Virus record (IMG/VR): IMGVR_UViG_3300034274_000018
Location: 1 to 42,703 of that record
DNA from: a virus
Length of the DNA stretch: 42,703 bases
Direction: 5' to 3' (one strand)
Below, one piece after another: positions 34,975 to 42,703 of this stretch. The translations under genes were made by a program, and so were the position numbers. The notes below the pieces were generated by a model, which saw nothing but the letters and a program-made list of their open reading frames with translations, was not told the origin of the DNA and ran no database searches. Position 1 is the stretch's first letter. Each line of letters opens with the position of its first letter.

Positions 34975-35609
34975 TGTTTTATTTTAAGATTTTTAAAGAC
35001 TGCCTTGGTTAAGTGTTTTCTGCAAATGTTAGCTGTTTGCAACCTGTTTTCTTTAGCAGCATAAGAAGCAGCATAAGAAGCAGCAGCAGCAGCAGTATAA
35101 GAAGCATAAGCAACATCAGCAGCATAAGCAACATCAGCAGCAGCAACATCAGCAGCAGCATAAGAAGCAGCAGCAGCAGCAGTATAAGAAGCAGAAGCAG
35201 CATAAGAAGCAGGATAAGAAGCAGAAGCAGCAGCAGCATAACAAGAAGCAGAAGCAGCAGAAAAGGCATAAGCAGCAAAAGCAGAAGCAGAAGCATAAGG
35301 AGCAGCAGCAGCAGCAGCAGCAGCATAAGCAATATCTAGTTGGTCTTTATTTGCTCTGTATTTCCCAAATCTTTTAGCTACTTTAATGGCGTCTTTGCTT
35401 CTTTGGTCTTCCATTAAATGAATAACTGTTTCAGCGCACAATGCTTTTGCATAAGTTAAAGTGTGAATATTTACGTCTAACCTTTTTGCTATCCACAACA
35501 TCCAATCGCCACGAGGACAAGATTCCCAAGCCTCTTTAAATGTAGAGAACTCTTTTCTAAAATCTAGCGCATCCCTACAAGGACTGTATTTATCTATTTC
35601 TGTTTTCAT
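34971..35609 (-). CDS. phage protein with long Ala-rich repeat region
   Basis: 212 residues. The ordered part (MKTEIDKYSPCRDALDFRKE, CPRGDWMLWIAKRLDV, LTYAKALCAETVIHLM, RSKDAIKVAKRFG) is a phage protein family whose members end in Ala-rich repeats and ADICRKHL-like helices, as here (ANICRKHLTK). Residues ~95-188 are AYAAS/AADVAY units coded mainly by GCT, GCA-like triplets. No function is known to me. The repeat leaves long open frames in other phases; these are not genes. Confidence 0.72.
   Translation of the reverse strand: MKTEIDKYSPCRDALDFRKEFSTFKEAWESCPRGDWMLWIAKRLDVNIHTLTYAKALCAETVIHLMEDQRSKDAIKVAKRFGKYRANKDQLDIAYAAAAAAAAPYASASAFAAYAFSAASASCYAAAASASYPASYAASASYTAAAAASYAAADVAAADVAYAADVAYASYTAAAAASYAASYAAKENRLQTANICRKHLTKAVFKNLKIKQ
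35050..35333. repeat. degenerate triplet repeat (AGC/GCA tract)
   Basis: About 280 bases of GCA/AGC-type triplets with interspersed ATA and GAA, coding the Ala-rich region on the minus strand. Such tracts slip in replication in steps of three, so the protein length probably differs between relatives. Confidence 0.85.
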
Positions 35610-35613
35610 TAGT

Positions 35614-35787
35614 TTAGCATTTTACGGTTTTGGCTCTTTTTAATTTTAAGATTTTTATATAAACCTCCACGCTAATTAAGTCTTTGCTTTTTTTCTGAAT
35701 AACCTCCTTCTTGGTTTCTACGCTTTTTGATTGAGCACTTAAAAAGAAAGGAGATAAAATGAATAATAGAATAAGTATAGTTTTCAT
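35614..35787 (-). CDS. small exported protein
   Basis: 57 residues with signal peptide MKTILILLFILSPFFLSAQ. The mature part is Lys-rich (SKSVETKKEVIQKKSKDLIS) and ends KRAKTVKC with a final Cys. Position before the recombination operon does not explain it; it could be an envelope-acting early protein or a spanin-like piece. Confidence 0.55.
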   Translation of the reverse strand: MKTILILLFILSPFFLSAQSKSVETKKEVIQKKSKDLISVEVYIKILKLKRAKTVKC

Positions 35788-35873
35788 GATATTTAGGTTT
35801 TAATTATACCGCAATATACAATGTTATACGTTGTCATACAAACATATTAACACTTATTTTAAAATTAAGACAC

Positions 35874-35905
35874 AAAAAAGCCCTATTACGTTAATAATAA
35901 GGCTT
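35874..35905 (-). terminator. rho-independent terminator after the lysis genes
   Basis: AAGCC-c-TATTA / TAATA-a-GGCTT (35878-35905) with a 6-base loop; on the minus strand followed by six T. Ends the rightmost (late) operon before the recombination operon. Confidence 0.8.
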
Positions 35906-35954
35906 TAATAAATCCCTCTCACAGAATCTATTTGTGTTATACTAGTTCTAAGGA

Positions 35955-36182
35955 CTATAATTTCATTAATTTGTTAAATATAGCTGTTCTTAGTTTTTCT
36001 ATTCTTTCTTTTTCTAAATCTGATAATCCGTCTTTTTTCCATTTACGCTCATACTTGTTTAGTTGGCGTTCCATGAAACGAATTTCTTTTTTAAGCACCC
36101 TACTTGATTGTGCTGCTTCATTAGGTTCTAATACTTGAAAAAAACCATCCAAGACATCGAAGACCGTGGACTTGTCGCTCAT
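35955..36182 (-). CDS. small charged helical protein
   Basis: 75 residues from ATG 36182 (MSDKSTVFDVLDGFFQVLEP); a longer frame to 36230 overlaps the gene upstream. LKKEIRFMERQLNKYERKWK is a long charged helix. Unknown; last gene of the lysis block. Confidence 0.55.
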   Translation of the reverse strand: MSDKSTVFDVLDGFFQVLEPNEAAQSSRVLKKEIRFMERQLNKYERKWKKDGLSDLEKERIEKLRTAIFNKLMKL

Positions 36183-36192
36183 TATTTTACTT

Positions 36193-36483
36193 TTACTTAA
36201 TTCCTTTTTTAGCTGTTCTAATTCCAACAACTGTTAAAATAGCGCCAATACTTTCAGATAATTGCGCCCATAATAATTTGCCTTGACTAATCATCGTATC
36301 GGCTTGACTTGCAATTTCACCCGCTTCATTAAATAATGTTTCTGTACCACCTTTTAAATCCAAAACTAAATCAGGCTTAACCATTTGAATTAACGTTGGT
36401 ATCATAGCAATAATAATTCCTATAATTGCTTTAGACTTGTACCAAGCTTTTGCGCTTCCTACTTTGTCTTGTAAATCTCCCAT
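36193..36483 (-). CDS. holin candidate, small membrane protein
   Basis: 96 residues from ATG 36483 (MGDLQDKVGSAKAWYKSKAI). Two hydrophobic segments, KAIIGIIIAMIPTLIQMV (about residues 18-35) and SIGAILTVVGIRTA (about 78-91). Location between a short helical gene and the endolysin gene fits a holin; no sequence family recognised. Confidence 0.5.
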   Translation of the reverse strand: MGDLQDKVGSAKAWYKSKAIIGIIIAMIPTLIQMVKPDLVLDLKGGTETLFNEAGEIASQADTMISQGKLLWAQLSESIGAILTVVGIRTAKKGIK

Positions 36484-36635
36484 TGTGTTTTTATTTTTTA
36501 TAAGTTGATATAAATATACAAAAAAAAGGCATAACACCTACATTACACCTTTTTAACCTATTAATCAACCAAAATAACTTAATCAAGGTTAAATATACAA
36601 AATTTTTATTTAGGTGGTGTGAATAAATATATTAT

Positions 36636-37112
36636 TTACACATCAAATAAATAAATCTTAGGGTTGTTTTCGTAATCCTTATTATCAAAATGCAGCCATG
36701 TAATAGGCTTTCCGTTCTTCTTATGTTCCAATCTAATCTTGCAAGGGAATAAATCTTCATTCTCTAATATCCAATCTCTAACACGTTCTGCGTGCATGCC
36801 TTTTACTTTATAATCAATAGCACAACCTAAAGGATGCCCAGATACATAAAGCTTGTTTTTAAGCGTCTTACTCTTTACTATCTCTTGTATGTTACTTCTG
36901 TAGCCTCTTTCGTCGTAAGCACCACCCCAAAACCAATTGTTAACCTCAAACGGTCTGCCTATTCCCTTTCGCATTATCAATAAACAATGTAGCGTTTCGG
37001 TTCTAAAGACAAACCAAGCGTTATCCCCATGCTTTTCATAAACATCTTTACCAACAAGTTCGTGTATAGCGAAAAAGTTTTTTAAGTCGTTTATAATATC
37101 AGTTCTGTTCAT
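36636..37112 (-). CDS. endolysin, peptidase M15-like
   Basis: 158 residues. SGHPLGCAIDYKVKGM (His and Asp zinc ligands, about residues 85-100) and ITWLHFDNKD (third ligand His) are the M15/VanY-type motif set. The N-terminus is short and without a signal. It would cut peptidoglycan peptides at lysis and needs a holin for export. Confidence 0.8.
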   Translation of the reverse strand: MNRTDIINDLKNFFAIHELVGKDVYEKHGDNAWFVFRTETLHCLLIMRKGIGRPFEVNNWFWGGAYDERGYRSNIQEIVKSKTLKNKLYVSGHPLGCAIDYKVKGMHAERVRDWILENEDLFPCKIRLEHKKNGKPITWLHFDNKDYENNPKIYLFDV

Positions 37113-37428
37113 TCTGTAGTTGTTCTTTTATTTGAAACATTTGATCCGCGTTTAAGAGCTGTATAGAATCGTTATAATCCATTCGGTTAATTAAAACACC
37201 GTACATTGAATCCCTTTTGTTTCTTGATTTCTTAGCATGAATTTTATCTACACTATCCAATATATGTGTTCTAATTGTTTGCGCTGGTGTTGGCATTGCT
37301 TTTAACTGCACGCCCCATTCAACTTTTTCTTCTGGAGATTCAAATATTCTGCTATTAATAGAAACACCCCATATAATTAATGCGGCTAATGGTGTGTATA
37401 AAAACCAGTATTTTTTAATGTTTTCCAT
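37099..37428 (-). CDS. single-span membrane protein, spanin-like candidate
   Basis: 109 residues. KKYWFLYTPLAALIIWGVSI (about residues 5-24) is a membrane anchor; the rest is a charged periplasmic-type helix. The start of the endolysin gene overlaps its end. This type II arrangement and position would suit an i-spanin; not proven. Confidence 0.5.
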   Translation of the reverse strand: MENIKKYWFLYTPLAALIIWGVSINSRIFESPEEKVEWGVQLKAMPTPAQTIRTHILDSVDKIHAKKSRNKRDSMYGVLINRMDYNDSIQLLNADQMFQIKEQLQNEQN

Positions 37429-37717
37429 TTTCTCTTTTTAGTTTCTCTAACTCCTGCTTCTTTAATTCAATATCTAATTTACTAGATTTCTTTTTGTCCT
37501 TTAAAGACCATATCTTATATGGTAATTGCACGATTAAATAAACCGCACCAACAGTAGCCATGATAATTTTTATAGTATCATCTATGCCCTTTAAAAGCCC
37601 TAAGTTAAGTATAGGGATCAACTCTATTACAGTTAATCCCCAAAAACCTAAAAAAATCTTTTCTATAAAACTATAAAGCCATTTTATTGTTGCCATTGCC
37701 TCTAAATATAAACTCAT
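37415..37717 (-). CDS. membrane protein of the lysis block
   Basis: 100 residues. IFLGFWGLTVIELIPILNLG and IIMATVGAVYLIVQLPYKIW are two membrane segments, then a coiled coil KLDIELKKQELEKLKRENG. Alternative holin candidate. Confidence 0.55.
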   Translation of the reverse strand: MSLYLEAMATIKWLYSFIEKIFLGFWGLTVIELIPILNLGLLKGIDDTIKIIMATVGAVYLIVQLPYKIWSLKDKKKSSKLDIELKKQELEKLKRENGKH

Positions 37718-38048
37718 ACAATAAATATACTACAAAGGCGATGCCTATCTTAGCCATTCCAAAACCTATTTTAGAAAACAATACTAAATGTAACATATCT
37801 AATATGGTTATAATTAAAATAAATCGCGTGACGTTCTTATTAACGCCTTTTGGATAATGAAGGCAAAACGCCAATATTAAAAAGTTTATAGCAATTGACA
37901 TATACATTACAGCGTAGTCTATTCTCCTAGAGTGGTCTATTAAAAGAGACCAATCAACCCGCTGTTTGTCCCCACGAAACAACGTATGTAGTTGACTTAA
38001 AAGAAAAGTCGATAGCAATAATGTATTTTTAATATAAAACTTAAGCAT
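37671..38048 (-). CDS. multi-span membrane protein of the lysis block
   Basis: 125 residues from ATG 38048 (MLKFYIKNTLLLSTFLLSQL). About four hydrophobic segments, for example YMSIAINFLILAFCLHY, FILIITILDMLHLVLF and IGIAFVVYLLYEFIF. Overlaps the next gene by 47 bases. Unknown function. Its ATG lies next to the stop of the acidic gene upstream. Confidence 0.55.
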   Translation of the reverse strand: MLKFYIKNTLLLSTFLLSQLHTLFRGDKQRVDWSLLIDHSRRIDYAVMYMSIAINFLILAFCLHYPKGVNKNVTRFILIITILDMLHLVLFSKIGFGMAKIGIAFVVYLLYEFIFRGNGNNKMAL

Positions 38049-38154
38049 CCGATTCCTCGTCGTCGTCTGGCGGTGTTTCACCACCTATTCCATCTTCGTT
38101 TTCTTCATCTTCGCCTTCTGGCGGGTCTGGCATTAAATACATTTGTTCTTTCAT
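38041..38154 (-). CDS. very small acidic protein
   Basis: 37 residues, MKEQMYLMPDPPEGEDEENE then DGIGGETPPDDDEESDA. Stop overlaps the next gene's start by a few bases. Extremely acidic; unknown. Confidence 0.5.
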   Translation of the reverse strand: MKEQMYLMPDPPEGEDEENEDGIGGETPPDDDEESDA

Positions 38155-38216
38155 AATTTTTAATTTAAGGTATTATATTTATTTCTGTTTTAGTTTTTTC
38201 CTCTTTAACGATTAAT

Positions 38217-38924
38217 TTATGGTAAATATGTTGTTTGTAAAGCTGTTACTTGTGCTTGGCTCAACTCTTCGTCAAAGAAATACATTTCGTCAATCCATCC
38301 GTTAAGTCTTAGGGCGTCTGCAAAGGCGGGTCTACCAATGTACATTGGACTATTAGCATCGTACTTCATTCTTACATAACTTCCAGCCGTTGTGGCTGTA
38401 TAAGTTTTAGATATGCCGTTTAAGTAAGTCTTAAAAGAACCTGTAGTCCCTAAAGAATCATAAGTAAATGTTACGTGATATTGGGTATTTATGGTTAATA
38501 CTTCGTCAATTTCAGCGGAAATGTATATTGATGAACTTCCTCCAGAAAAAATATTGATTTGTATCTTTCCAGCCACTATAACAATTTGCCAGACATCATT
38601 TGATGCGATCCTTTTATTAACCACCCATTGAGTAGTCGTCACGCCTATGCTTAAAAAGAAACTAATAGAAAAAACCTTATCGGCTAATGCTGTTGAAAAA
38701 TTAAATAAACTATTACTTAAAACAGTTATAGCGTTGTTAGCACCGCCAGGAAAATTAGCTTTATTCCCGTCAACTCCTGAGTCGAAAGTTATTGCACTCT
38801 GTATTGTTCCGTTTAAAGCGTTAACAGGTTCTACCATCGTAGTGTCTCCTGTCGTATTATTCATCTTATACGCAGCAAATAAAGACGCGAAAAGATCTCC
38901 GCTCCAAAAGGAATTAATTATCAT
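38217..38924 (-). CDS. LamG/concanavalin-like phage tail protein
   Basis: 235 residues. LFAAYKMNNTTGDT, NFPGGANNAITVL, FSISFFLSIGVTTTQWVVNK, YHVTFTYDSLG, FKTYLNGISKTY, MYIGRPAF and LNGWIDEMYFFDEELSQAQV are the strand pattern of a LamG jelly-roll. Such domains bind glycans and sit at phage tail tips, so this is probably receptor-binding. Its start overlaps the stop of the next gene. Confidence 0.78.
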   Translation of the reverse strand: MIINSFWSGDLFASLFAAYKMNNTTGDTTMVEPVNALNGTIQSAITFDSGVDGNKANFPGGANNAITVLSNSLFNFSTALADKVFSISFFLSIGVTTTQWVVNKRIASNDVWQIVIVAGKIQINIFSGGSSSIYISAEIDEVLTINTQYHVTFTYDSLGTTGSFKTYLNGISKTYTATTAGSYVRMKYDANSPMYIGRPAFADALRLNGWIDEMYFFDEELSQAQVTALQTTYLP

Positions 38925-39532
38925 TATAAATCATAAGTATTAGTGAAATAATTCTCTATCTCATCAACTAAAAACTGATAAGTTGTTGTAATCCTTTGCA
39001 CATTAGCGGTTGTAACTAAATTTTGTAAAGCAGCCTTGTTAATCTCTTTTCTAGCTTGATGCCAATTACCACATTTTAACCATAAATAAACAGGTTGAAA
39101 CCACTGCATTAAATCTCTAGTTTGTTTTTGTGTTAACTTGTTATTTGCTCCCCCGTTTTTATGTCTTCGTCTCCATATTTTCCTATACGTTTTCTTAAAC
39201 AAACGCTCCCCTTCTTGAATGTTTAAATCTTGTTTATTTTTAGCTTCGGAATCATCTAAAAAGTCTAATTCTTCAGCACTTAAAGCAACTACACTAAAAG
39301 ATATTCTATATTGATTTAAGCCAGCATAATCTGGATGTTCTGTTGTTGTTATTTCTTCGGTCTTAACTAATTTTTGAGTAGTTGAATCATAAACAGGTTG
39401 ATCTATCCTATTAATAATTAACCACTCTAAATCATCATCTAAAGATTCAATAGGGATTATATCAATAGATGGATAGGCTACTTTATATTTTAAAATCTCT
39501 TGTGTACTTATTCTAATTAAAACTGCTTTCAT
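38924..39532 (-). CDS. tail fibre-associated protein
   Basis: 202 residues from ATG 39532 (MKAVLIRISTQEILKYKVAY). N-terminal half beta-rich (EWLIINRIDQPVYDSTTQKL, then EHPDYAGLNQYRISFSVVAL); C-terminal half helical with TYRKIWRRRHKNGGANN and KAALQNLVTTANVQ. It follows the fibre gene, the usual place for a fibre chaperone or tip protein. Confidence 0.55.
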   Translation of the reverse strand: MKAVLIRISTQEILKYKVAYPSIDIIPIESLDDDLEWLIINRIDQPVYDSTTQKLVKTEEITTTEHPDYAGLNQYRISFSVVALSAEELDFLDDSEAKNKQDLNIQEGERLFKKTYRKIWRRRHKNGGANNKLTQKQTRDLMQWFQPVYLWLKCGNWHQARKEINKAALQNLVTTANVQRITTTYQFLVDEIENYFTNTYDL

Positions 39533-39534
39533 AT

Positions 39535-42500
39535 TTATGTTTTTGACCCAATTAACCAAATTTTTAAACCAGTTCCTGCTATTGTGCTTCCTATTGTATC
39601 AATATCTACTGTCATTTCGGCATCATTCGACAAGCTTAAATTACTTATAATTGGTGGTATTGCTGCGGTTTCGCTTGTTTTTTCTGTGGCGTCTATTGTT
39701 ATTTTTGTGCTTAGTATTGTAGCCCCTGTCTCGTTAATATCTACCGTTAAAACACTTCCTGTAGGGGCTGTTTTTACATTCGCTCTAACTTCGGTTAAAG
39801 TCATTGCGAAAGGCGTTCTAAATGTTACTTTTGCAGCTCCAGTTGTTAGGGCTGTATTTTCATCACTACATGCTATTCCAATTTCTACTCCTTCAAAACT
39901 TAAAGTGCCATCTCCTTTTATAAACTGGGAACTTGTGCCGCCTACATCTATAGAGTTCACTAATAAGTTACCGTCTTTGTCCCAAGAATAAATAAGAACA
40001 GATGAAATTTGAATAGTATCTACTATTGGTGTTGTAGATAGAGAATTTCTTGTTCTTGTGATTCTAATTAAGAATTCTGAACCTGTACCAATAGCCCATC
40101 CCGCAAGGTCTGTACTATCCCAAAGAATAGCACCTGTGTTTTTAAATCCATTTGTACTGTCTGTTGGTGTAAATGCTGCCCATGTTCCTACGCCTGTTGA
40201 GTATTCAAACACAGGGTTTATACCAGCGGCAGAAGCCCCTGTGCCAATAAGGAATTCCATTTCGTCGAATATAATAGCATTCCCTATTGTAATAGTATCA
40301 TTATCCGCAACAAACATTGATATGTTTCCTGCACCACCTGATGATACTGCTGCCAATACATCTACCGCTATATTAAGGGCAGAATCCATGTTTCCAAATG
40401 TTCCTGAGTCTTGAAATATAACATTAGCTTCTACGCCTACCTTTAAAGCATAAACCGCAGTAGAACCAAAATCTGTTGTAAGCACCTCTACCCCAAACAC
40501 TTCTCCGCCTGTTGCTAATGACTCATCAATATTTATTAAAATAACCCCATCATCTTCGCCTGTACCAAGACCCCCTGTTGTATAAACAATATCCAATGCT
40601 TTTACATCTCCAAATCCCGCTGCATCACAAATAATATCTAATGCGTGGTTGTTTGCTTCAGTAGCAGTATGGATAGTATTTATAACACCATTAACATCAA
40701 GCGTGGCATTCACTGTTAATAATGAATCCGCTATTGTCAGAGTCTCGACAGCTCCTGTTTCAAAACCAATTGCATCTCCAGCTAAATTAATAGTTATTTT
40801 AGTGCCATTTCCTTCGTCGTCGTAATCTCCCAAAAGAACAAGTAAATCATTTACTGCTCTAGTGCCTGTAAATGTTGACCATTCAGAAAACCCTAAATCA
40901 GTTAAGAAAGCAAAAGTACCATCACTGTCTTTTATCGTATATGTTCTGTCTGCAGTGTTAGTGTTGGTAAAAACTCCGTTGAATGTATTTGCTACATTTC
41001 TTAATAATAATGTTCCGTCATTAAATGTTTTAGCACCCGTATTAGTTTGAGCATCTGCTAAAATCATATCTCCGCCAGCCGCTATAACAATATTACCAGC
41101 CGCATCTGCAAAAGCACTATTTACTGATATAGGTAGGGTTCTGTTAACAGTGGGATCAGGTATGGTAAGTGTGCTGTTAGCTGTTAAAGTAGGGGATTGA
41201 ATTGTTAAATTAAAAGAATCTCTTGAAAATACTAAATTATCAGAAAATATAGATGCAGTTCTAAAGCTGGAAGTATTGTTAACGTTTAAATTAGCTGCTC
41301 CCGTACCGTTTATAGCTATATTATTCGTACTTGTGTTTCCTATATCTGTAACAGACTGTAAGTCTTGCGCTCCACCACCAGGTGCAGCCCATGTATTATC
41401 AGCGCGTAAAAAATTAGTTGTTCCACCACCCGAAGCTGGAACGACCCCTTGCAAACCAGTTGTAAACACATCTAATAATGTTGTAGCCTGTGTGCCAGAT
41501 AAAGATTCGATATTCCCTGTTCCGCCTGTTATTCGCCCTAATATAACTGATGTACCCACATTGGTCATTTTAGGAAACGTGACCGCATTGGTCGCAATAG
41601 TAGTGGCGAATGAACTTGTACCCGTTCCTGTTACATCTCCAGTTAATGTTATTGTCTGATCTCCTGTATTTGTTCCTCCAATAGTAGCGTCACTCGTAAA
41701 AGTTAAAGTTCTGTCTGCATCATTAACATCAAAAGTTAAAGTTTTATTTGCTGTAGTTATAGTGGATGTTGAGCCTAAAATTAAATTAAAAGCAGAATCG
41801 CTATCGTCTAATAAAAGAGTGCCTACGCTAAATGTTTTAGTTCCCGTGACTGTTTGCGCATCTGCTAGTATCATGTCACCTAATCCTAACGACACAGATA
41901 TATTTCCATCACTACCCGCAGCAGACCCATTCACAGTAACTGGAATAACTCCAGATTGTGTAGGGGCAGTTAATGTTGTTATTCCTGAACTTGATGGCAC
42001 AAAATTAGTTGCTGAAGATTTGCCAATTGTATTTAATCTAATTCCCTCATTTGTTTCAAAATCAAATCTATTTGATGCTAGTATTTCTGAAAAACCTGTA
42101 AGAGTGCGAATAGTTAAAATCCCGTTAATTTCTCCCATTATAAAATCGCCACCAACTAAAGTCATTTGTGGGATTCCTTTAGCTGTAGTGGCATCTGTCC
42201 AAACCGCAAACTGATTAACTAGAGGTGTTCCAGACACGCTAACAAATCCAGTAACTTGTCCAGATAAGGTATTTAAGGCATCAGAAACAGTTGCCCCCGA
42301 TACAATAGATGTATTATTAACTAAACTACTCGTATAATCGTTTAAGGTTGCTACAACAGCCCCTGTACGTCCAAATACGCTTAATACAGCTCCAGCAGCT
42401 CCAGCTTCGTTAAAGAATGGATATCCTAATGCTTTTAGTCTAGTTGTTAGGTTTAAAGCTGTTGTGAAAGTTTCTGGTAGTCCAGCATCAGTTTCATCAA

Positions 42501-42681
42501 TAACCACAATATTGGTTAATGCAGATGTTCTAAGAGATCCGCCAGATTCAGAAAACAACTCAAATATATCAGCAGTGAATTTAAAAAATCCTGTTGATAA
42601 TATTAAATCATTGTTTAAGTCGTCAGTCTGGGAATGTCTCCAAATGTCTGATGCGTTCTCTTTAATTATCTGAAATGACAT
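39535..42681 (-). CDS. tail fibre / receptor-binding protein
   Basis: 1048 residues. Repetitive, Thr/Gly/Asn/Ala-rich strands with the fibre-type repeats ADAQTVTGTKTFSVGTLLLD and ADAQTNTGAKTFNDGTLLLR, GNTSTNNIAINGTG, and NTGDQTITLTGDVTGTGTSS. The last ~110 residues form a more compact domain (TPTPSGSVL-like, ending WLIGSKT). Upstream DNA (42682-42703) has no gene. Trimeric, extracellular, decides host range. Confidence 0.8.
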   Translation of the reverse strand: MSFQIIKENASDIWRHSQTDDLNNDLILSTGFFKFTADIFELFSESGGSLRTSALTNIVVIDETDAGLPETFTTALNLTTRLKALGYPFFNEAGAAGAVLSVFGRTGAVVATLNDYTSSLVNNTSIVSGATVSDALNTLSGQVTGFVSVSGTPLVNQFAVWTDATTAKGIPQMTLVGGDFIMGEINGILTIRTLTGFSEILASNRFDFETNEGIRLNTIGKSSATNFVPSSSGITTLTAPTQSGVIPVTVNGSAAGSDGNISVSLGLGDMILADAQTVTGTKTFSVGTLLLDDSDSAFNLILGSTSTITTANKTLTFDVNDADRTLTFTSDATIGGTNTGDQTITLTGDVTGTGTSSFATTIATNAVTFPKMTNVGTSVILGRITGGTGNIESLSGTQATTLLDVFTTGLQGVVPASGGGTTNFLRADNTWAAPGGGAQDLQSVTDIGNTSTNNIAINGTGAANLNVNNTSSFRTASIFSDNLVFSRDSFNLTIQSPTLTANSTLTIPDPTVNRTLPISVNSAFADAAGNIVIAAGGDMILADAQTNTGAKTFNDGTLLLRNVANTFNGVFTNTNTADRTYTIKDSDGTFAFLTDLGFSEWSTFTGTRAVNDLLVLLGDYDDEGNGTKITINLAGDAIGFETGAVETLTIADSLLTVNATLDVNGVINTIHTATEANNHALDIICDAAGFGDVKALDIVYTTGGLGTGEDDGVILINIDESLATGGEVFGVEVLTTDFGSTAVYALKVGVEANVIFQDSGTFGNMDSALNIAVDVLAAVSSGGAGNISMFVADNDTITIGNAIIFDEMEFLIGTGASAAGINPVFEYSTGVGTWAAFTPTDSTNGFKNTGAILWDSTDLAGWAIGTGSEFLIRITRTRNSLSTTPIVDTIQISSVLIYSWDKDGNLLVNSIDVGGTSSQFIKGDGTLSFEGVEIGIACSDENTALTTGAAKVTFRTPFAMTLTEVRANVKTAPTGSVLTVDINETGATILSTKITIDATEKTSETAAIPPIISNLSLSNDAEMTVDIDTIGSTIAGTGLKIWLIGSKT

Positions 42682-42703
42682 AACTTACTGTAAATATATT
42701 AAA

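Noticed and set aside
35009-35339. Long open frames on both strands through the Ala-rich tract
   Set aside because: They are poly-Leu and poly-Ser translations of the same triplet repeat, without start signals; the Ala frame has ordered domains on both sides.
1-42703. CRISPR array or integron integrase in the window
   Set aside because: The repeats are inverse pairs at gene borders, not direct repeats with unique spacers. No tyrosine recombinase motif (R..HxxR..Y) was seen in any long frame.
1-42703. Window as a complete circular genome
   Set aside because: Joining the ends extends the gene at 1-216 into the tail fibre start in a senseless way, and tape-measure and tail-tip genes are absent.

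Overview
The window is most of the genome of a tailed phage or prophage of the Bacteroidota, most likely from a flavobacterium. The DNA is AT-rich, there are almost no Shine-Dalgarno sequences, and several promoters match the Bacteroidota form (TTTG, about 19 bases, TAnnTTTG). Nearly every gene is on the minus strand, so transcription runs from high to low coordinates. Three genes are on the plus strand: a winged-helix-like protein, an IS1595-type transposase and a small basic protein. I see no integrase, no lysogeny repressor I could name, no tape-measure gene and no host chromosomal gene. The head genes run off the left edge and the tail fibre starts at the right edge, so a tail module of unknown length probably lies outside the window.

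In transcription order (right to left) the layout is: tail fibre and receptor-binding genes (42.7-38.2 kb); a lysis block with small membrane proteins, an M15 peptidase endolysin and a holin candidate (38.2-35.9); an early operon with an Ala-rich protein, ribbon-helix-helix protein, YqaJ exonuclease, NinB-like and NinG-like proteins, a DnaA domain IV protein and an m5C methyltransferase (35.8-29.9); an accessory/control region with secreted proteins, a HEPN-like two-gene module, the transposase, a tRNA/tmRNA-like RNA and an HTH gene (29.8-24.6); a replication block with a RecA-fold ATPase (24.6-22.0); the terminase genes (19.1-15.4); and portal, protease, major capsid and connectors (5.7-0.2).

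The main observation is that the terminase block is enclosed by an array of small gene cassettes: roughly 22.0-19.3 kb, 15.3-10.1 kb and 7.2-5.9 kb, with an orphan site at 24.9 kb. Each unit carries one small gene, starts with a GTTRnn-type box and ends with its reverse complement (at least ten pairs of 9-14 bases). Units are joined by sites of about 45-140 bases that fold like integron attC sites: outer core boxes ending AAC and starting GTT, an inner imperfect stem, and two mismatches at fixed positions around a tetranucleotide that changes from site to site but stays paired. This looks like an integron-type cassette array without an integrase, inside a phage. Some cassettes are decayed, and one carries no gene of its own and is packed with CCGG/GGCC palindromes.

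Between two parts of the array is a conserved small-gene operon that ends in a remarkable gene: a 410-residue leucyl-tRNA synthetase homologue with intact HIGH and KMSKS motifs and zinc site, no CP1 editing domain, and a C-terminus that stops at a cassette end. Function calls for the cassette genes are mostly unknown; names are given only where motifs are visible.
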